A program made the translations under genes and the position numbers. DNA of 64,000 nucleotides from an uncultured Rhodanobacteraceae bacterium (lineage in GTDB: Bacteria; Pseudomonadota; Gammaproteobacteria; Xanthomonadales; SZUA-5). The notes under the pieces are model-generated. The model was not told where the DNA came from and did not search any database. It saw nothing but the letters and a program-made list of their open reading frames with translations. Below, one piece after another: positions 26,081-34,680 of this stretch. The stretch is from assembly GCA_937928755.1 (NCBI GenBank), contig CALEZI010000127.1, forward strand, positions 62,001-126,000. The letters are read 5' to 3'. The number at the start of each line of letters is the position of its first letter. Positions within the stretch are counted from its first letter, which is position 1.

Positions 26081-26857
26081 TCAGCCGTCGATCGGGTAGA
26101 CCTCCTGGATACGGCATCCGCGCACGCCAATCGCGGCGGCGGAGTTCGATCCGGTTTCCAGCGTGAGGCTCGGCGAAGAGTTGGCGAATCCGGTATTCAG
26201 GAGTTGACCTCGCCCGCCGCGCAGTTCGGCCATGTCGCCCGGATGGCCGCAGATCAAGTCGAGGCCAACGCCGGATCTCAGCACCAGTTCGTTGTTGTAG
26301 GCCGCCTCCGGGCAATTGCCACTGAACTCGATGCGATAGGCGCCGTTGCCGCCTGAGCGCCGTTTGCTGGTGTGCACGATGATGGCATCCGGTGCGGCCG
26401 ACCAACTGCGTACCTGACTCGGACGGAAGCAATAGTCGTGCGAACCGACGAATCCCTTCGCCGTATTGCGTCGCGCCCGCGTCTCGACCGCTTGCAGCAG
26501 GGTTGCGTTTGAATCCAGTTCGCTGGTTTTCGCCAAGCGAGCGTACTCGCGCGCATCGATGCTCCGAAAGTGCTGCACCGGGCACAACCGACTTCCGCTG
26601 CGGACAAATTCGCGCGGCCCGCCGCAGACCCAACCGTGCGCTGCGAGCATCGACGCGTCGCCTCGATCGAGCGGGCAGTCACCGTCTGTCACCAGGTGAT
26701 AGCGGGATTCACCCGCGCGAACCAGGAACTGTCGCGCGTCGAGAATCTGCATGTCGCTCATTGCGCGTGCATCCAGGCAATGCGCGGCCGGCGCAGGTGG
26801 GCGATCCACGGCGGTGAGCGACAGGACGGCGAACAAGGTGGGCAGGAGGGCAGCCAT
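26081..26857 (-). CDS. Secreted protein with two DUF6491-like repeats
   Basis: A protein of 258 residues with a signal peptide (MAALLPTLFAVLSLTAVDRP...). The mature part appears to be a duplication. Both halves have a Cys near the start (HCLDARAMSDMQILDARQFLV and DYCFRPSQVRSWSAAPDAIIV), then a Y-x-v/I strand, GDCP or GNCP, and a late Cys followed by (V/I) and an acidic end (CPVQHFRSID; CRIQEVYPIDG). This resembles the DUF6491 family of xanthomonads as I recall it. Function is unknown; it is probably periplasmic and disulfide-bonded. It diverges from the kinase gene. Confidence 0.7.
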   Translation of the reverse strand: MAALLPTLFAVLSLTAVDRPPAPAAHCLDARAMSDMQILDARQFLVRAGESRYHLVTDGDCPLDRGDASMLAAHGWVCGGPREFVRSGSRLCPVQHFRSIDAREYARLAKTSELDSNATLLQAVETRARRNTAKGFVGSHDYCFRPSQVRSWSAAPDAIIVHTSKRRSGGNGAYRIEFSGNCPEAAYNNELVLRSGVGLDLICGHPGDMAELRGGRGQLLNTGFANSSPSLTLETGSNSAAAIGVRGCRIQEVYPIDG

Positions 26858-26879
26858 CAGTCGGATTCGGAGTAATTGG

Positions 26880-26894
26880 TTGACGATTCGTCAA
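26880..26894. promoter_or_regulatory. Palindrome TTGACGATTCGTCAA between divergent genes
   Basis: A perfect 7-bp palindrome around one base lies 23 bases upstream of the secreted-protein start and about 120 bases upstream of the kinase. It could be an operator. Its half-sites resemble FNR-type TTGA but the spacing is 5, not 4. Confidence 0.4.
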
Positions 26895-27016
26895 TATTAC
26901 CCATTCCTGCATGCCAAAGTCTGAGGGCTTTCGAGCGCGCGGCATTGCTGACCACGCCAGACTGATTGTGCCGGTTGTCACTGCATCCCGGCGCCCGATT
27001 TGCGTAAGCTGTCTGC

Positions 27017-29773
27017 ATGACTTCCGAACAACCGTCGACTCTGCAGGCGGCACAGCGACTGTTGCGCGATCTGCGCGCCGGCGACGATGCCCGGCGCATC
27101 GAGGCGGCGCGACGCATCGAGTCCGATCCGACATTGCGCCAGCACGTCGAGCGCCTGATGGCCGCGACGATCGACTCGCAACCGTCTGCAGGCCACCCGC
27201 CGGACCTGGCAGGGCCGCGACGGGTGGGCGCCTACACGCTGATCGACGAACTCGGCAGCGGCGGCATGGGTGCGGTATTCCTGGCCGAACGCGACGTCGA
27301 CGGTACACGGCAGCGCGTGGCGCTGAAGTTGCTGCACGGTATCCCGACCCAGGACGGCCGCCGTCGCTTCGCCCGCGAGCGTGCATTGCTGGCGGGGCTG
27401 AACCATCCGCACATCGCGGCGCTGCTGGACGGCGGCGAGACCGCGGAAGGCCAGCCTTTCCTGGTCATGGAGTACATCGAGGGCGATCCGATCACGCAGT
27501 GGGTGCAGAGCGCCCGGCCGGATCTGGCAAAGCGCCTGCAGACGCTGGTGCGGGTGTGCCGCGCCGTCGAACACGCCCATCAGCGGCTGGTCCTGCATCG
27601 CGACATCAAGCCCGGCAACATCCTGGTGCGCGCCGACGGCGATCCGGTACTGCTCGACTTCGGCATCGGTCGCGAACTCAGCGACGGCCAGTCGGCGGAC
27701 ACGGCGACGCTCGTCTTCACGCCGGCCTATGCGGCGCCCGAACAGTTGACCGGCCGCGGCCTGACCACGGCCACCGATGTGTTCGGGCTCGGCGCGGTGG
27801 CCTACGAGGTGCTGAGCGGCGAAAGCCTGACCGAACTTCGTCGCGATGGGTCCAGTTTGCCGCCGCCGAGCGCCACCACGCGCGACCCGCAGATGCGTGC
27901 GGCGCTGCGCGGCGATCTCGACCGGATCACGGCGAAGGCCATGCACTCTGACCCCGAGCGCCGCTACGCGTCGGCGTCGGCACTTGCGGACGATCTGGAA
28001 CGATTCCACCAAGGGCGCCCGGTGCTGGCGACGCCGGACAGCCTCGCTTATCGGCTGCGCAAGTTCCTTGGTCGCCACCGTGCCGCGGCCGTCACCGGTG
28101 CGCTGGCGTTGCTGCTGTCTGCCGGATTCGTCTGGCGCCTCGACGTCGAGCGAGATCGCGCGCTCGAGGCCGAGGCCGCGGCCCAGCGCGAGAGCAGGAG
28201 CGCACGCCTTGCGCGCGATTTCCTGGTGTCGGTGTTCGCTTCGGCGTCGCCGCGCGAAACGCTGGGAAAGCCGGTATCGCCGCGCGAGCTGCTCGACGGC
28301 GCCCGCGAGCGTGTCGAGCGCGAGCTGGGTTCCGATCGGCCTGCCGCCGTGGCGACGTGGATGGCGCTTTCCGACACCTACAACGCGCTCGGCGTGCCGG
28401 AGGCGGCGGCACACGCCGCGGAGCAGGCCTTGCGCCATACCGAAGGCAGCGAAGGCGCCCAGCGCCTGGCGCGCGCCGATGTCATCGAGGCGCTCGGCGC
28501 CGCCTACAACCAGCTCGGCCGTTATCCGGACGCGGCTCCGCTGTACGAAGAACTACTGCGGATCCGTGAGGAGCTGTCGGCGGACGATCCGGTGGCGCTC
28601 GCCAGCAGCTACGGCGAACTCGGCTACGCGGCGCAGAACTACGGCGAATTCCAGCGTTCCGACCAATGGCTGCGGCGCGCACTGGAACTGCTCGACAGCC
28701 AGCGCTCGCGTAATGCAGGAGACGCCGAGGATCGCTGCTATGTGCTTTCTGGCCTGGTCGTGGCGGCCAGCGCGCTCGGCGATCAGCCCGCCGCGCTGCG
28801 CTGGCTGGCGGACGCCGAGGCCGCGTGGGCGAAGCTCGACCCGGATCATCCCGACGGTCTCTACGTGTTGCGTGCACGCGCGCGACTGGCGGAGCTGCAG
28901 GGCCGCTTCGAGGACTCGGTGGCCGACCTGCAGCAGGCGTCCGCGCTGGCGCTGCGGGTCATCGGTGCCGATGCCAGCGTCGTCGCCGGGATCGAGAACG
29001 ATCTGGGCGTTGCGCTGAACGGCCTCGGGCGCTACCGCGAGGCGCTGGTGCACCTGCAGCGGGCGCGCGCGGTGTACCTGCGCCGTGCAGTCAGCGGCGA
29101 CGCCAACGTGGCCCACCTGGACGCCAATATCGGCGCCATCTTCGAGAGCATGGGCGACTACGCCCAGGCCATCGATCACGCGCGGCGTGCGCTGGCGGTG
29201 TTCGCCGCGGAAGGCATGGTGGTGGTGGACATGCGCCGTCAGTCGCGCGTGAACCTGGCGCGCGCGCTGAGTTTCGCCGGGCAGCATGCCGAGGCGCTGG
29301 CGGAAATGAGAACGGCGCTGGAGGAGGGCATCGCCAGCGAGGGCAGCGAAAGCCTGACGCACCAGTTGGACCGCTTCCGCCATGCCGGCATCCTGCGTCG
29401 CGCGGGGCAACTCGACGCGGCGTCGGCGGAGCTGGAATCGAGCGCGGCGGCGATTCTCGGCGTCGTCGGCAGCGAGCATCCGCTGAAGCTGCACGTGTTG
29501 CGCTTGCGCGCCCTGATCGCCCGCGATCGCGGCGATGCGCTGGCTGCGACGGCAGAGTTGGAGATGGCTTTGCAGTTCGCCGGCGCGACGGCCGGCGTCG
29601 ATCCGGTCGCGACGGCGGAGATCAAGGCCGAGTTGGCCGCACTGTGGAGTGCGACCGATCCCGACCGCGCGCGGCGGCTGGTCGCCGAGGCGCTGCCGGT
29701 GTTGCGCGAGGCGCTGCTGCCGATCGCACCGGCGTTGGTCGCAGCTGAGCGGGTAGAGCGCGCATTGCACTGA
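27017..29773 (+). CDS. Membrane-anchored Ser/Thr protein kinase with C-terminal TPR-like repeats
   Basis: A protein of 918 residues. The kinase domain (about 70-340) has the glycine loop ELGSGGMGAVFLAE, Lys104 in VALKLLHG, the catalytic loop HRDIKPGN (194-201), DFG at 214-216 and an APE-type AAPEQ. A short hydrophobic helix (about 359-376) follows. The remaining 540 residues are Ala-rich helical repeats of TPR type (ALGAAYNQLGRYPDAAPLYEE, DLGVALNGLGRYREALVHLQ). Topology would place the kinase in the cytoplasm and the TPRs in the periplasm. All catalytic residues are present, so it should be active. Targets are unknown. Confidence 0.93.
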   Translation: MTSEQPSTLQAAQRLLRDLRAGDDARRIEAARRIESDPTLRQHVERLMAATIDSQPSAGHPPDLAGPRRVGAYTLIDELGSGGMGAVFLAERDVDGTRQRVALKLLHGIPTQDGRRRFARERALLAGLNHPHIAALLDGGETAEGQPFLVMEYIEGDPITQWVQSARPDLAKRLQTLVRVCRAVEHAHQRLVLHRDIKPGNILVRADGDPVLLDFGIGRELSDGQSADTATLVFTPAYAAPEQLTGRGLTTATDVFGLGAVAYEVLSGESLTELRRDGSSLPPPSATTRDPQMRAALRGDLDRITAKAMHSDPERRYASASALADDLERFHQGRPVLATPDSLAYRLRKFLGRHRAAAVTGALALLLSAGFVWRLDVERDRALEAEAAAQRESRSARLARDFLVSVFASASPRETLGKPVSPRELLDGARERVERELGSDRPAAVATWMALSDTYNALGVPEAAAHAAEQALRHTEGSEGAQRLARADVIEALGAAYNQLGRYPDAAPLYEELLRIREELSADDPVALASSYGELGYAAQNYGEFQRSDQWLRRALELLDSQRSRNAGDAEDRCYVLSGLVVAASALGDQPAALRWLADAEAAWAKLDPDHPDGLYVLRARARLAELQGRFEDSVADLQQASALALRVIGADASVVAGIENDLGVALNGLGRYREALVHLQRARAVYLRRAVSGDANVAHLDANIGAIFESMGDYAQAIDHARRALAVFAAEGMVVVDMRRQSRVNLARALSFAGQHAEALAEMRTALEEGIASEGSESLTHQLDRFRHAGILRRAGQLDAASAELESSAAAILGVVGSEHPLKLHVLRLRALIARDRGDALAATAELEMALQFAGATAGVDPVATAEIKAELAALWSATDPDRARRLVAEALPVLREALLPIAPALVAAERVERALH

Positions 29774-29780
29774 CCCCAAC

Positions 29781-29810
29781 GAGAAAGGCGCGCTTTCGCG
29801 CGCCTTTCTC
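29781..29810. terminator. Bidirectional terminator between convergent kinase and mtrB-like genes
   Basis: A perfect 12-bp stem GAGAAAGGCGCG / CGCGCCTTTCTC encloses a 6-base loop. Its ends are T-rich in both directions, and it sits 7 bases after the kinase stop and 19 bases after the stop of the convergent gene. Confidence 0.85.
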
Positions 29811-29829
29811 GTTCAACCGGTTTCCCGGC

Positions 29830-32166
29830 TCAGAAGCGATATCCGACACTGAAGGTGGTCACCCACACATCGTAATCGGGGCTGCTTCCACCCATGCTGA
29901 TGACGTTGGCCATCTGGTTGGGCGGGGCGTTGTCGACCGCCCAGTCGGTGGAGTCGAACTGCTCGTAAGCGAAGCGCAGGCGGAACACGATGTTGCGGCG
30001 CCAGGCGTAGTCGCCGTACAGGCTCGCCGAAGTCAGATCGCTCACCGAGGTTGGCAATGGACGCGCTGTGAGACCCGATCCAACCGTGGTGTAGACATCG
30101 GAATCGGCTGCGGAATCCACCCAGTCGAAGCCCAGCGTCAGCTTGTCTTCGAGCAGTTTGGTATTGATGCCCGCGCCCCAGGTGAACACGTGATCGCGAC
30201 TCCTGACGTTCCAGCTGCGTGCGGGGTCGTAGATCTGCGTACCGCGGGTTGCGCCGCCGAAAGAGGAACCATCCTGGTCGTTCTTGTAACGTTCCTCGGA
30301 GGCAAACGCATAGGCCGTGAGTCCCGCACGCGGTGCCCAGGCGACGTCGACATTGTAGGCACTGACGCGCGAGAAGGTCAGGCCTTTCAGGGAGTTGTTG
30401 TAGTCGTCTTCGGCGTAACTCACGCTGGCGCTGAGCGAGACTTCTTCCACCGGCATGAAGCTGGCATAGATTTCACCGTCGAGACGTTCACGATCGGCCT
30501 GGTTGAACTTGCGCAGGTCCGGGTGATTCTCGAACGGGAAACCGTCGACGAAGGGCACCACGTTGTTGTAGTAGCCCGGCGAATAACCACCGATGAATGT
30601 GGTGTAGCCCAGGTACTCGCTGCCGCCGTCGCGATCGGAACTGCTCATGCGCAGTCCACCACTGACGTAGCCGCCGGTGTCCACCGCAAAGTTCAACGTG
30701 TAGAGATCCTCTTCGATCTCTTCGCGTTCCTGATGCGGACGCTCGGTCTGGCGCCAACGCGCTTCGCCGGTGACCCGCAGCCAATCGCTGGCATTCCAGT
30801 TGGCGTCGAGCTTGAAGTACTGGTCTTCATAGCTCTTCGGTTCGTTGATGCGCCGCTGGATGCTGGTCAACCCGGTGTTCTGAGCCAGCGAATCGCCACC
30901 GATGTAGACGAACTCATGATGATGCGTCTTGTTGTCGCGTTCGTCGTACTTGTAGCTGGCGCCGAGTGCCAAAGTATCGAAAGGCCTGGTCGTGAATTTC
31001 AGCGCGATGTGCGTGGTGTCGACTTCGCCATCGAGCGAGTTCACCGGCAGCGGCTGGGTGATCGTCGCCGCCAGCAGCGGGTTGATCGTGTACGGCAGGA
31101 AAGCCTGGTCCTGGGTGCCGCGGCCGAACGAAACCACGCCGCTGAGACGAGTGGTCCTGGAGAAATTCCAGCCGCCGCTCAGATTCAACTGGTGGAAATC
31201 GTTGTCCGGTTCCAGGTGCATCTGCCCCTGACCGTTCGGATAACCCACCTGCGCGGTCGGCGTCCAGCCGTTGATGCTGGAGTAGGGGTTCTGCCACACC
31301 AGCGAGTTGTTGCCGTTCTCGAAGAACGAACCGTAATAGCCGAAGGTGAGCTGCTTGGTGCTGTCGGCATAACTCAACACGGCGTCGACCGTGCGCGTTT
31401 CATAGTCCACCGGCTCCGGGGCAATGACCGCGCGCGGATTGCCGCCGGAATTGCCATGAGTCAGTGCGATGGTCTTGTTGCCGTCCTTCTGTTCCAGGTT
31501 GTAGTTGACCTCGAAGTTCCAGCCCGACAGGAAGTTGACGTCGCCGCCGATGTCGAAGCGCTCGCGCTCGTGTTCGATGGCGAAGGTGCGCAGGTTCGGC
31601 ACCAGTTGCGTCATCGTCGCCGTGTTCTGGCCGGGTACCCAGCCTGCCGGCAGCGTCAGGTTGGTACTGCCCGCACCGTTGAAGATGGTCTGCGTATCGT
31701 CGAGCTGGTAGTGGGGAATCTGGTCGAAACCAATGTGGAAATTCCACGCGCCTTGTCGGCCCGCCTCGAAGAGGATGTCGCGCGAATCGATGCCGAGGTT
31801 GCGCCCGGTCAGGCGCCAATAACCGGCATCGTCGCCATCCCACGGACCACGGCTGTAGATGTCGAGATTGACGACCGGAAACAGGCCGTCGTCCTCGAGG
31901 CCGGTATAGCGGCCGAAGCGGTAGGAGGGGTTGGACACGTTGCCGATTCCGACTTCGACATAGTTCTTCACCACAGTCTGCTCTTCGAGCAGCAGTGAGC
32001 TTTCGTCTTCTTCGTCGTCGGCTTCGTCGGCGTCCTGGGCGCTCAAGCTACCGCTGGCCAGGGCGGCGGCAAACACCGAAGCCCATATTGCACCGTGGAA
32101 AAGAACATTGCCGCGGAAAAGGCTCTCGCGAATGGCCTTGCTCAGCAATTTGTGCTGGTTGTTCAT
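29830..32166 (-). CDS. MtrB/PioB-family decaheme-associated outer-membrane porin
   Basis: A protein of 778 residues with a long N-terminal signal region (cleavage near SLSA-QDAD), an acidic linker and a beta barrel of many amphipathic strands ending VWVTTFSVGYRF. Features recalled from MtrB/PioB proteins are visible: NYVEVGIGNVSNPSYRFGRY near the N terminus, then WNFHIGFDQIPHY. The CXXC near the N terminus of Shewanella MtrB is absent, making it more PioB-like. These barrels hold a decaheme cytochrome in the outer membrane so electrons cross it. It lies 30 bases after the decaheme gene and is surely cotranscribed with it. Confidence 0.9.
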   Translation of the reverse strand: MNNQHKLLSKAIRESLFRGNVLFHGAIWASVFAAALASGSLSAQDADEADDEEDESSLLLEEQTVVKNYVEVGIGNVSNPSYRFGRYTGLEDDGLFPVVNLDIYSRGPWDGDDAGYWRLTGRNLGIDSRDILFEAGRQGAWNFHIGFDQIPHYQLDDTQTIFNGAGSTNLTLPAGWVPGQNTATMTQLVPNLRTFAIEHERERFDIGGDVNFLSGWNFEVNYNLEQKDGNKTIALTHGNSGGNPRAVIAPEPVDYETRTVDAVLSYADSTKQLTFGYYGSFFENGNNSLVWQNPYSSINGWTPTAQVGYPNGQGQMHLEPDNDFHQLNLSGGWNFSRTTRLSGVVSFGRGTQDQAFLPYTINPLLAATITQPLPVNSLDGEVDTTHIALKFTTRPFDTLALGASYKYDERDNKTHHHEFVYIGGDSLAQNTGLTSIQRRINEPKSYEDQYFKLDANWNASDWLRVTGEARWRQTERPHQEREEIEEDLYTLNFAVDTGGYVSGGLRMSSSDRDGGSEYLGYTTFIGGYSPGYYNNVVPFVDGFPFENHPDLRKFNQADRERLDGEIYASFMPVEEVSLSASVSYAEDDYNNSLKGLTFSRVSAYNVDVAWAPRAGLTAYAFASEERYKNDQDGSSFGGATRGTQIYDPARSWNVRSRDHVFTWGAGINTKLLEDKLTLGFDWVDSAADSDVYTTVGSGLTARPLPTSVSDLTSASLYGDYAWRRNIVFRLRFAYEQFDSTDWAVDNAPPNQMANVISMGGSSPDYDVWVTTFSVGYRF

Positions 32167-32196
32167 GGCGTATCTCGCATGCGATCGGCGTTGAGG

Positions 32197-33135
32197 TCAG
32201 CGCGTGAAGCGCGGGCCGGACGGATGGTTGGAACCGTGCACTTCACCGTGACAGTTCATGCAGTTCTTGTGCAGCATCTGCTGCGCGCCGGAAGGCCGCG
32301 TCGCGCCGGGCAGACCGGTTCCGCTGTAGGCCGTGCTCGGGTGCTGGTTGGCAAGATGGCAGGTCTGGCACAGCCAGGGCCCGCGCTGCTTGAGCATGCC
32401 GGTGTGTATCGACCCGTGCGGCGAATGGCAGATGGTGCAGTCCTCCGTCACCGGCTGGTGTTCCCAGAGCATCGGGCCGCGCTTGTCGGCATGGCAGTTG
32501 TTGCAGGTTTCATTGACCGTGTTCTTGACCAGATTGCCCTGGCTCATGGAGCCGTGCGGATTGTGGCAACCGGTGCAAGTCATTTCGCCTTCACGAATCG
32601 GATGGCGGAAGGGCTTGGTCATGGCGGCGCGCTGGTCCTGGTGACAGGTCAGGCAGACGTCCGCCTGCAGCGTCTTGTCGAGCACCGGGTCCTGAGCGAC
32701 GTGCGTGTTATGGCAGTCGGCGCATGCCAGATTCTCGGTTTCGTGGCGACTGCCTTGCCAATGCATCAGTTGCTTGCCGTTGTGGCAGCTCTGACACTGG
32801 CCATTGCCAATGCTCGTGTCCTTTTCTTCGAAGGTCACATCGGGCGGCAGCGAGTCGTCGTCGAGATGAGACTGGCTCGGTCCGTGACAACTGGTGCAGG
32901 CGTCATTGGCCATCGGCGTGCGGCTGTCGGCGACGACGCCATGTTTGGTCATGAGGATCGACAGCACTGGGTGCTCCGACTCCTCGTCATGGCAGCGGAC
33001 GCATTTTTTGTATCCCGGGTCGTCCGCGCCGACCTTGTCTTGCGCAGTGGCCGTCGAGCCGGCGAGCAGCGCTCCGGCCAGCAGGAACAATCCTGTCAGC
33101 AGCGCCCCATGAGCTCGTTTCCTGTACGTCCGCAT
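32197..33135 (-). CDS. DmsE/MtrA/PioA-family periplasmic decaheme c-type cytochrome
   Basis: A protein of 312 residues. The ATG at 33135 has AAGGAGGAG just upstream, better than the ATG at 33159. A signal peptide (LLTGLFLLAGALLAGSTATA-Q) is followed by ten CXXCH motifs in order: CVRCH, CTSCH, CQSCH, CADCH, CLTCH, CTGCH, CNNCH, CTICH, CQTCH, CMNCH. Size and heme count match MtrA, PioA and DmsE, which thread through the MtrB barrel. The MtrB-like gene follows. No DMSO reductase gene is nearby, so the DmsE name should not be read as function. An FNR/ANR-like site lies 270 bases upstream. Confidence 0.95.
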   Translation of the reverse strand: MRTYRKRAHGALLTGLFLLAGALLAGSTATAQDKVGADDPGYKKCVRCHDEESEHPVLSILMTKHGVVADSRTPMANDACTSCHGPSQSHLDDDSLPPDVTFEEKDTSIGNGQCQSCHNGKQLMHWQGSRHETENLACADCHNTHVAQDPVLDKTLQADVCLTCHQDQRAAMTKPFRHPIREGEMTCTGCHNPHGSMSQGNLVKNTVNETCNNCHADKRGPMLWEHQPVTEDCTICHSPHGSIHTGMLKQRGPWLCQTCHLANQHPSTAYSGTGLPGATRPSGAQQMLHKNCMNCHGEVHGSNHPSGPRFTR

Positions 33136-33403
33136 GATCTCCTCCTTGTGACTCTGCATCAGAAACTTGATAAATCGGCGCCAATCCTGATCTACCGCGT
33201 CTGGACCTCACCGGTCATTCGCTACCTGCCGCACGAGAATCCGCAGCGCTGCCGCGGCTTCCCCAAATCCTCTTCTGCCCGTCGGAACATCATCACCGTG
33301 GCGCAATTGCATGCCTGAATCTGATTGCGCGGCCATGGGACGAATGCTCCGGTGCTCAAGCTTTGATGTTGCCCTAGCCTGAACCGCAGCGGATGCCGAA
33401 GTA

Positions 33404-33417
33404 TTGATCGAAGTCAA
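33404..33417. promoter_or_regulatory. FNR/ANR-like binding site (TTGATCGAAGTCAA)
   Basis: It matches the FNR consensus TTGAT-N4-ATCAA with one mismatch. The centre is about 275 bases before the decaheme cytochrome start on the minus strand. The same form recurs at 34149-34162 and 44700-44713. Confidence 0.6.
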
Positions 33418-33605
33418 TGCAGTGTGAATACGCGAGCGCGCCTCACAGCGCCCAAACGGGTACCGCGTTGCGTCGGTGCGCCTCTGCCGTGGGAGCAATA
33501 CAAGGAGGTGGGATTGCCGGCGAGATGGGGGTGTTGCGGTGGTCGGTCCGGGCCGGGTCCGGACGAGTTCGTGCGTCGCCGATTCTGGAACGAATCGGGA
33601 ACGCA

Positions 33606-33629
33606 GAGCGGACCCCGCAGGGTCCGCTC
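33606..33629. terminator. Stem-loop after the monoheme cytochrome gene
   Basis: A perfect 10-bp stem GAGCGGACCC / GGGTCCGCTC with loop CGCA lies 17 bases past the stop of the minus-strand cytochrome gene. The T-run is on the plus side only, so termination of the minus transcript may be weak. Confidence 0.5.
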
Positions 33630-33646
33630 ATTGCCTTCTTTTCAGG

Positions 33647-33988
33647 TCAGTGCGACAACAACCACTGTGCCAGGTTCTTCAGTTCGGCCTGGTCGGTGGT
33701 CTTGATCTTCTTGTGCTTTTCCTTTTCGCCATCGATCTCGATTTCCGGGCCGGTGGTGATTGCCGTGATCACCAACTGCTCTGCGTCGGGCTTGCCCTTG
33801 AGATCTGCCGCCATCTTCTTCAGCGACGGTCCCGACTTGTCCTTCGTGGCGTGATGACAACCACCGCATTTGTTGCTCTTCATCAGCTTTTCGGCTGCCT
33901 TCGCATCGATCTCGGCGTAGGCGGGATTCAGTCCCGCAAAGGCGAGAAACAACGAGCCGGCGAGAATCAGGGAAACGGACTGGTTCAT
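33647..33988 (-). CDS. Small periplasmic monoheme cytochrome c
   Basis: A protein of 113 residues with a signal peptide (cleavage near NPAYA-EID) and one heme site CGGCH at residues 41-45. Overall it resembles class I c551/c552-type cytochromes (AAEKLMKSNKCGGCH..., LKNLAQWLLSH at the end), but the usual C-terminal Pro-Met-Pro region reads GEKEKHKKIK, with no methionine. The only mature-part methionines are 36 and 59. Axial ligation may therefore be unusual (His or Lys). It likely shuttles electrons between the membrane-bound nonaheme cytochrome and the decaheme conduit. An FNR/ANR-like site lies upstream. Confidence 0.88.
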   Translation of the reverse strand: MNQSVSLILAGSLFLAFAGLNPAYAEIDAKAAEKLMKSNKCGGCHHATKDKSGPSLKKMAADLKGKPDAEQLVITAITTGPEIEIDGEKEKHKKIKTTDQAELKNLAQWLLSH

Positions 33989-34344
33989 GGGTTCCTCCTT
34001 GGTTGAGCGGTGATCGCTGCCATACGCAGAGTGGTGCGGTAGCGGAATCGATCAGTCGACAGTGTACGACGAGGCAACGTCGGCACAGCCATCGCCGATC
34101 ATCCTACACCGCACAGATGAACCGTAGCGGCGACCCTGGCCATGAGTGTTGATCGCTGTCAACGTCCGCGCGACCGGCGCGGCGTAACTTGTCGGCCGTG
34201 CGCCCGGAGATCCTCGCGTAGCCGTTGTGGATACTTTGCCTTCGCCCGGCTTGCGGCGGCTACACTGAGGTAGAGTTGTCAAGATCCCCATGCGAGCACT
34301 GATCGTCCGATGCGATCGAACATTTGACTACGGAAGACCTGACA
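33989..34344. other. Intergenic region between divergent cytochrome c and small membrane protein genes
   Basis: No gene was recognised in this 356-base stretch. It carries the FNR/ANR-like site at 34149-34162. The right part (34260-34344) leads into the small membrane protein gene, with GGAAGA as a possible ribosome binding site. Confidence 0.5.
34149..34162. promoter_or_regulatory. FNR/ANR-like binding site (TTGATCGCTGTCAA)
   Basis: One mismatch from TTGAT-N4-ATCAA. The centre is about 167 bases before the monoheme cytochrome start on the minus strand. It shares TTGATCG and GTCAA with the site at 33404. Confidence 0.6.
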
Positions 34345-34500
34345 ATGTCGAAGCTGATTGCGCGGTTGAAACAAATCATCCTGTTCCTGCTGTCGCCATT
34401 CATCGCGTTGGCGTACATGGCAGCGTTTCCGGGCGTCGCGCTGAAGATGCTGGTATCCGGGAATACGGGCGATACTGAGGGTCGCGGCGGCAGCGCCTGA
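34345..34500 (+). CDS. Small single-span membrane protein (51 aa)
   Basis: An ATG at 34345 preceded by GGAAGA opens a 51-codon frame. The protein starts MSKLIARLKQIILFLLSPFI, continues with a hydrophobic stretch ALAYMAAFPGVALKML, and ends in a polar Gly-rich tail. A short basic amphipathic start followed by a Pro-broken hydrophobic helix resembles small conserved inner-membrane proteins of proteobacteria, but I cannot name a family. It lies inside the multiheme cytochrome locus on the opposite strand, next to an FNR/ANR-like site, so a role with the respiratory complex is possible. It could be a chance frame, but codon use and start context look real. Confidence 0.5.
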   Translation: MSKLIARLKQIILFLLSPFIALAYMAAFPGVALKMLVSGNTGDTEGRGGSA

Positions 34501-34622
34501 CAGGGTGCAGGCCGTCGGTTTGTGCGTGCTTCCGCCCTCGGCGGGAGTGTGCTGCACTGCGGGAGTCTGTGCCGCAGCGTTCCGATGCGTATCTTCGCCC
34601 GTGCGTTTGTTCGCGCATCGAA

Positions 34623-34678
34623 CCTGTGGGAGCGGGTTTATCCCGCGAAAGCGCTCGCGGAGTAAGTCCGCTCCCAGG
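34623..34678. repeat. REP-like hairpin, CTGTGGGAGCGGGTTTATCC family, copy 1
   Basis: CCTGTGGGAGCGGGTTTATC pairs imperfectly with the downstream GTCCGCTCCCAGG and holds an inner CGCGAAAGCGCTCGCG hairpin. Related copies are at 53974-54094 and 56390-56444. It ends 3 bases past the stop of the cytochrome b gene, so it may also end that transcript. Confidence 0.8.
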
Positions 34679-34680
34679 CC

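Larger units (their letters stand above)
33136..33646. other. Intergenic region upstream of the decaheme cytochrome gene
   Basis: No credible gene was found in this 511-base stretch. It holds the FNR/ANR-like site at 33404-33417 and, near the right end, a perfect hairpin (33606-33629). A separate promoter for the decaheme-mtrB unit is likely here, although no clear -10 element is recognisable. Confidence 0.5.

Noticed and set aside
26880..26894. FNR site TTGACGATTCGTCAA
   Set aside because: The half-sites are spaced by five bases where FNR needs four. I kept it only as an unnamed palindrome.
30190..31998. 602-codon open frame on the plus strand
   Set aside because: It is antisense to the mtrB-like gene, which has a signal region and a typical barrel end. 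The product is a shadow.
29830..33135. DMSO respiration locus (dmsEF)
   Set aside because: The decaheme gene belongs to the DmsE/MtrA group, but no molybdenum reductase dmsAB is present, so the substrate cannot be assigned.
33208..33498. 96-codon minus-strand frame upstream of the decaheme gene
   Set aside because: No ribosome site, no domain, Arg/Ala-rich shadow composition; the FNR-like site lies inside it.
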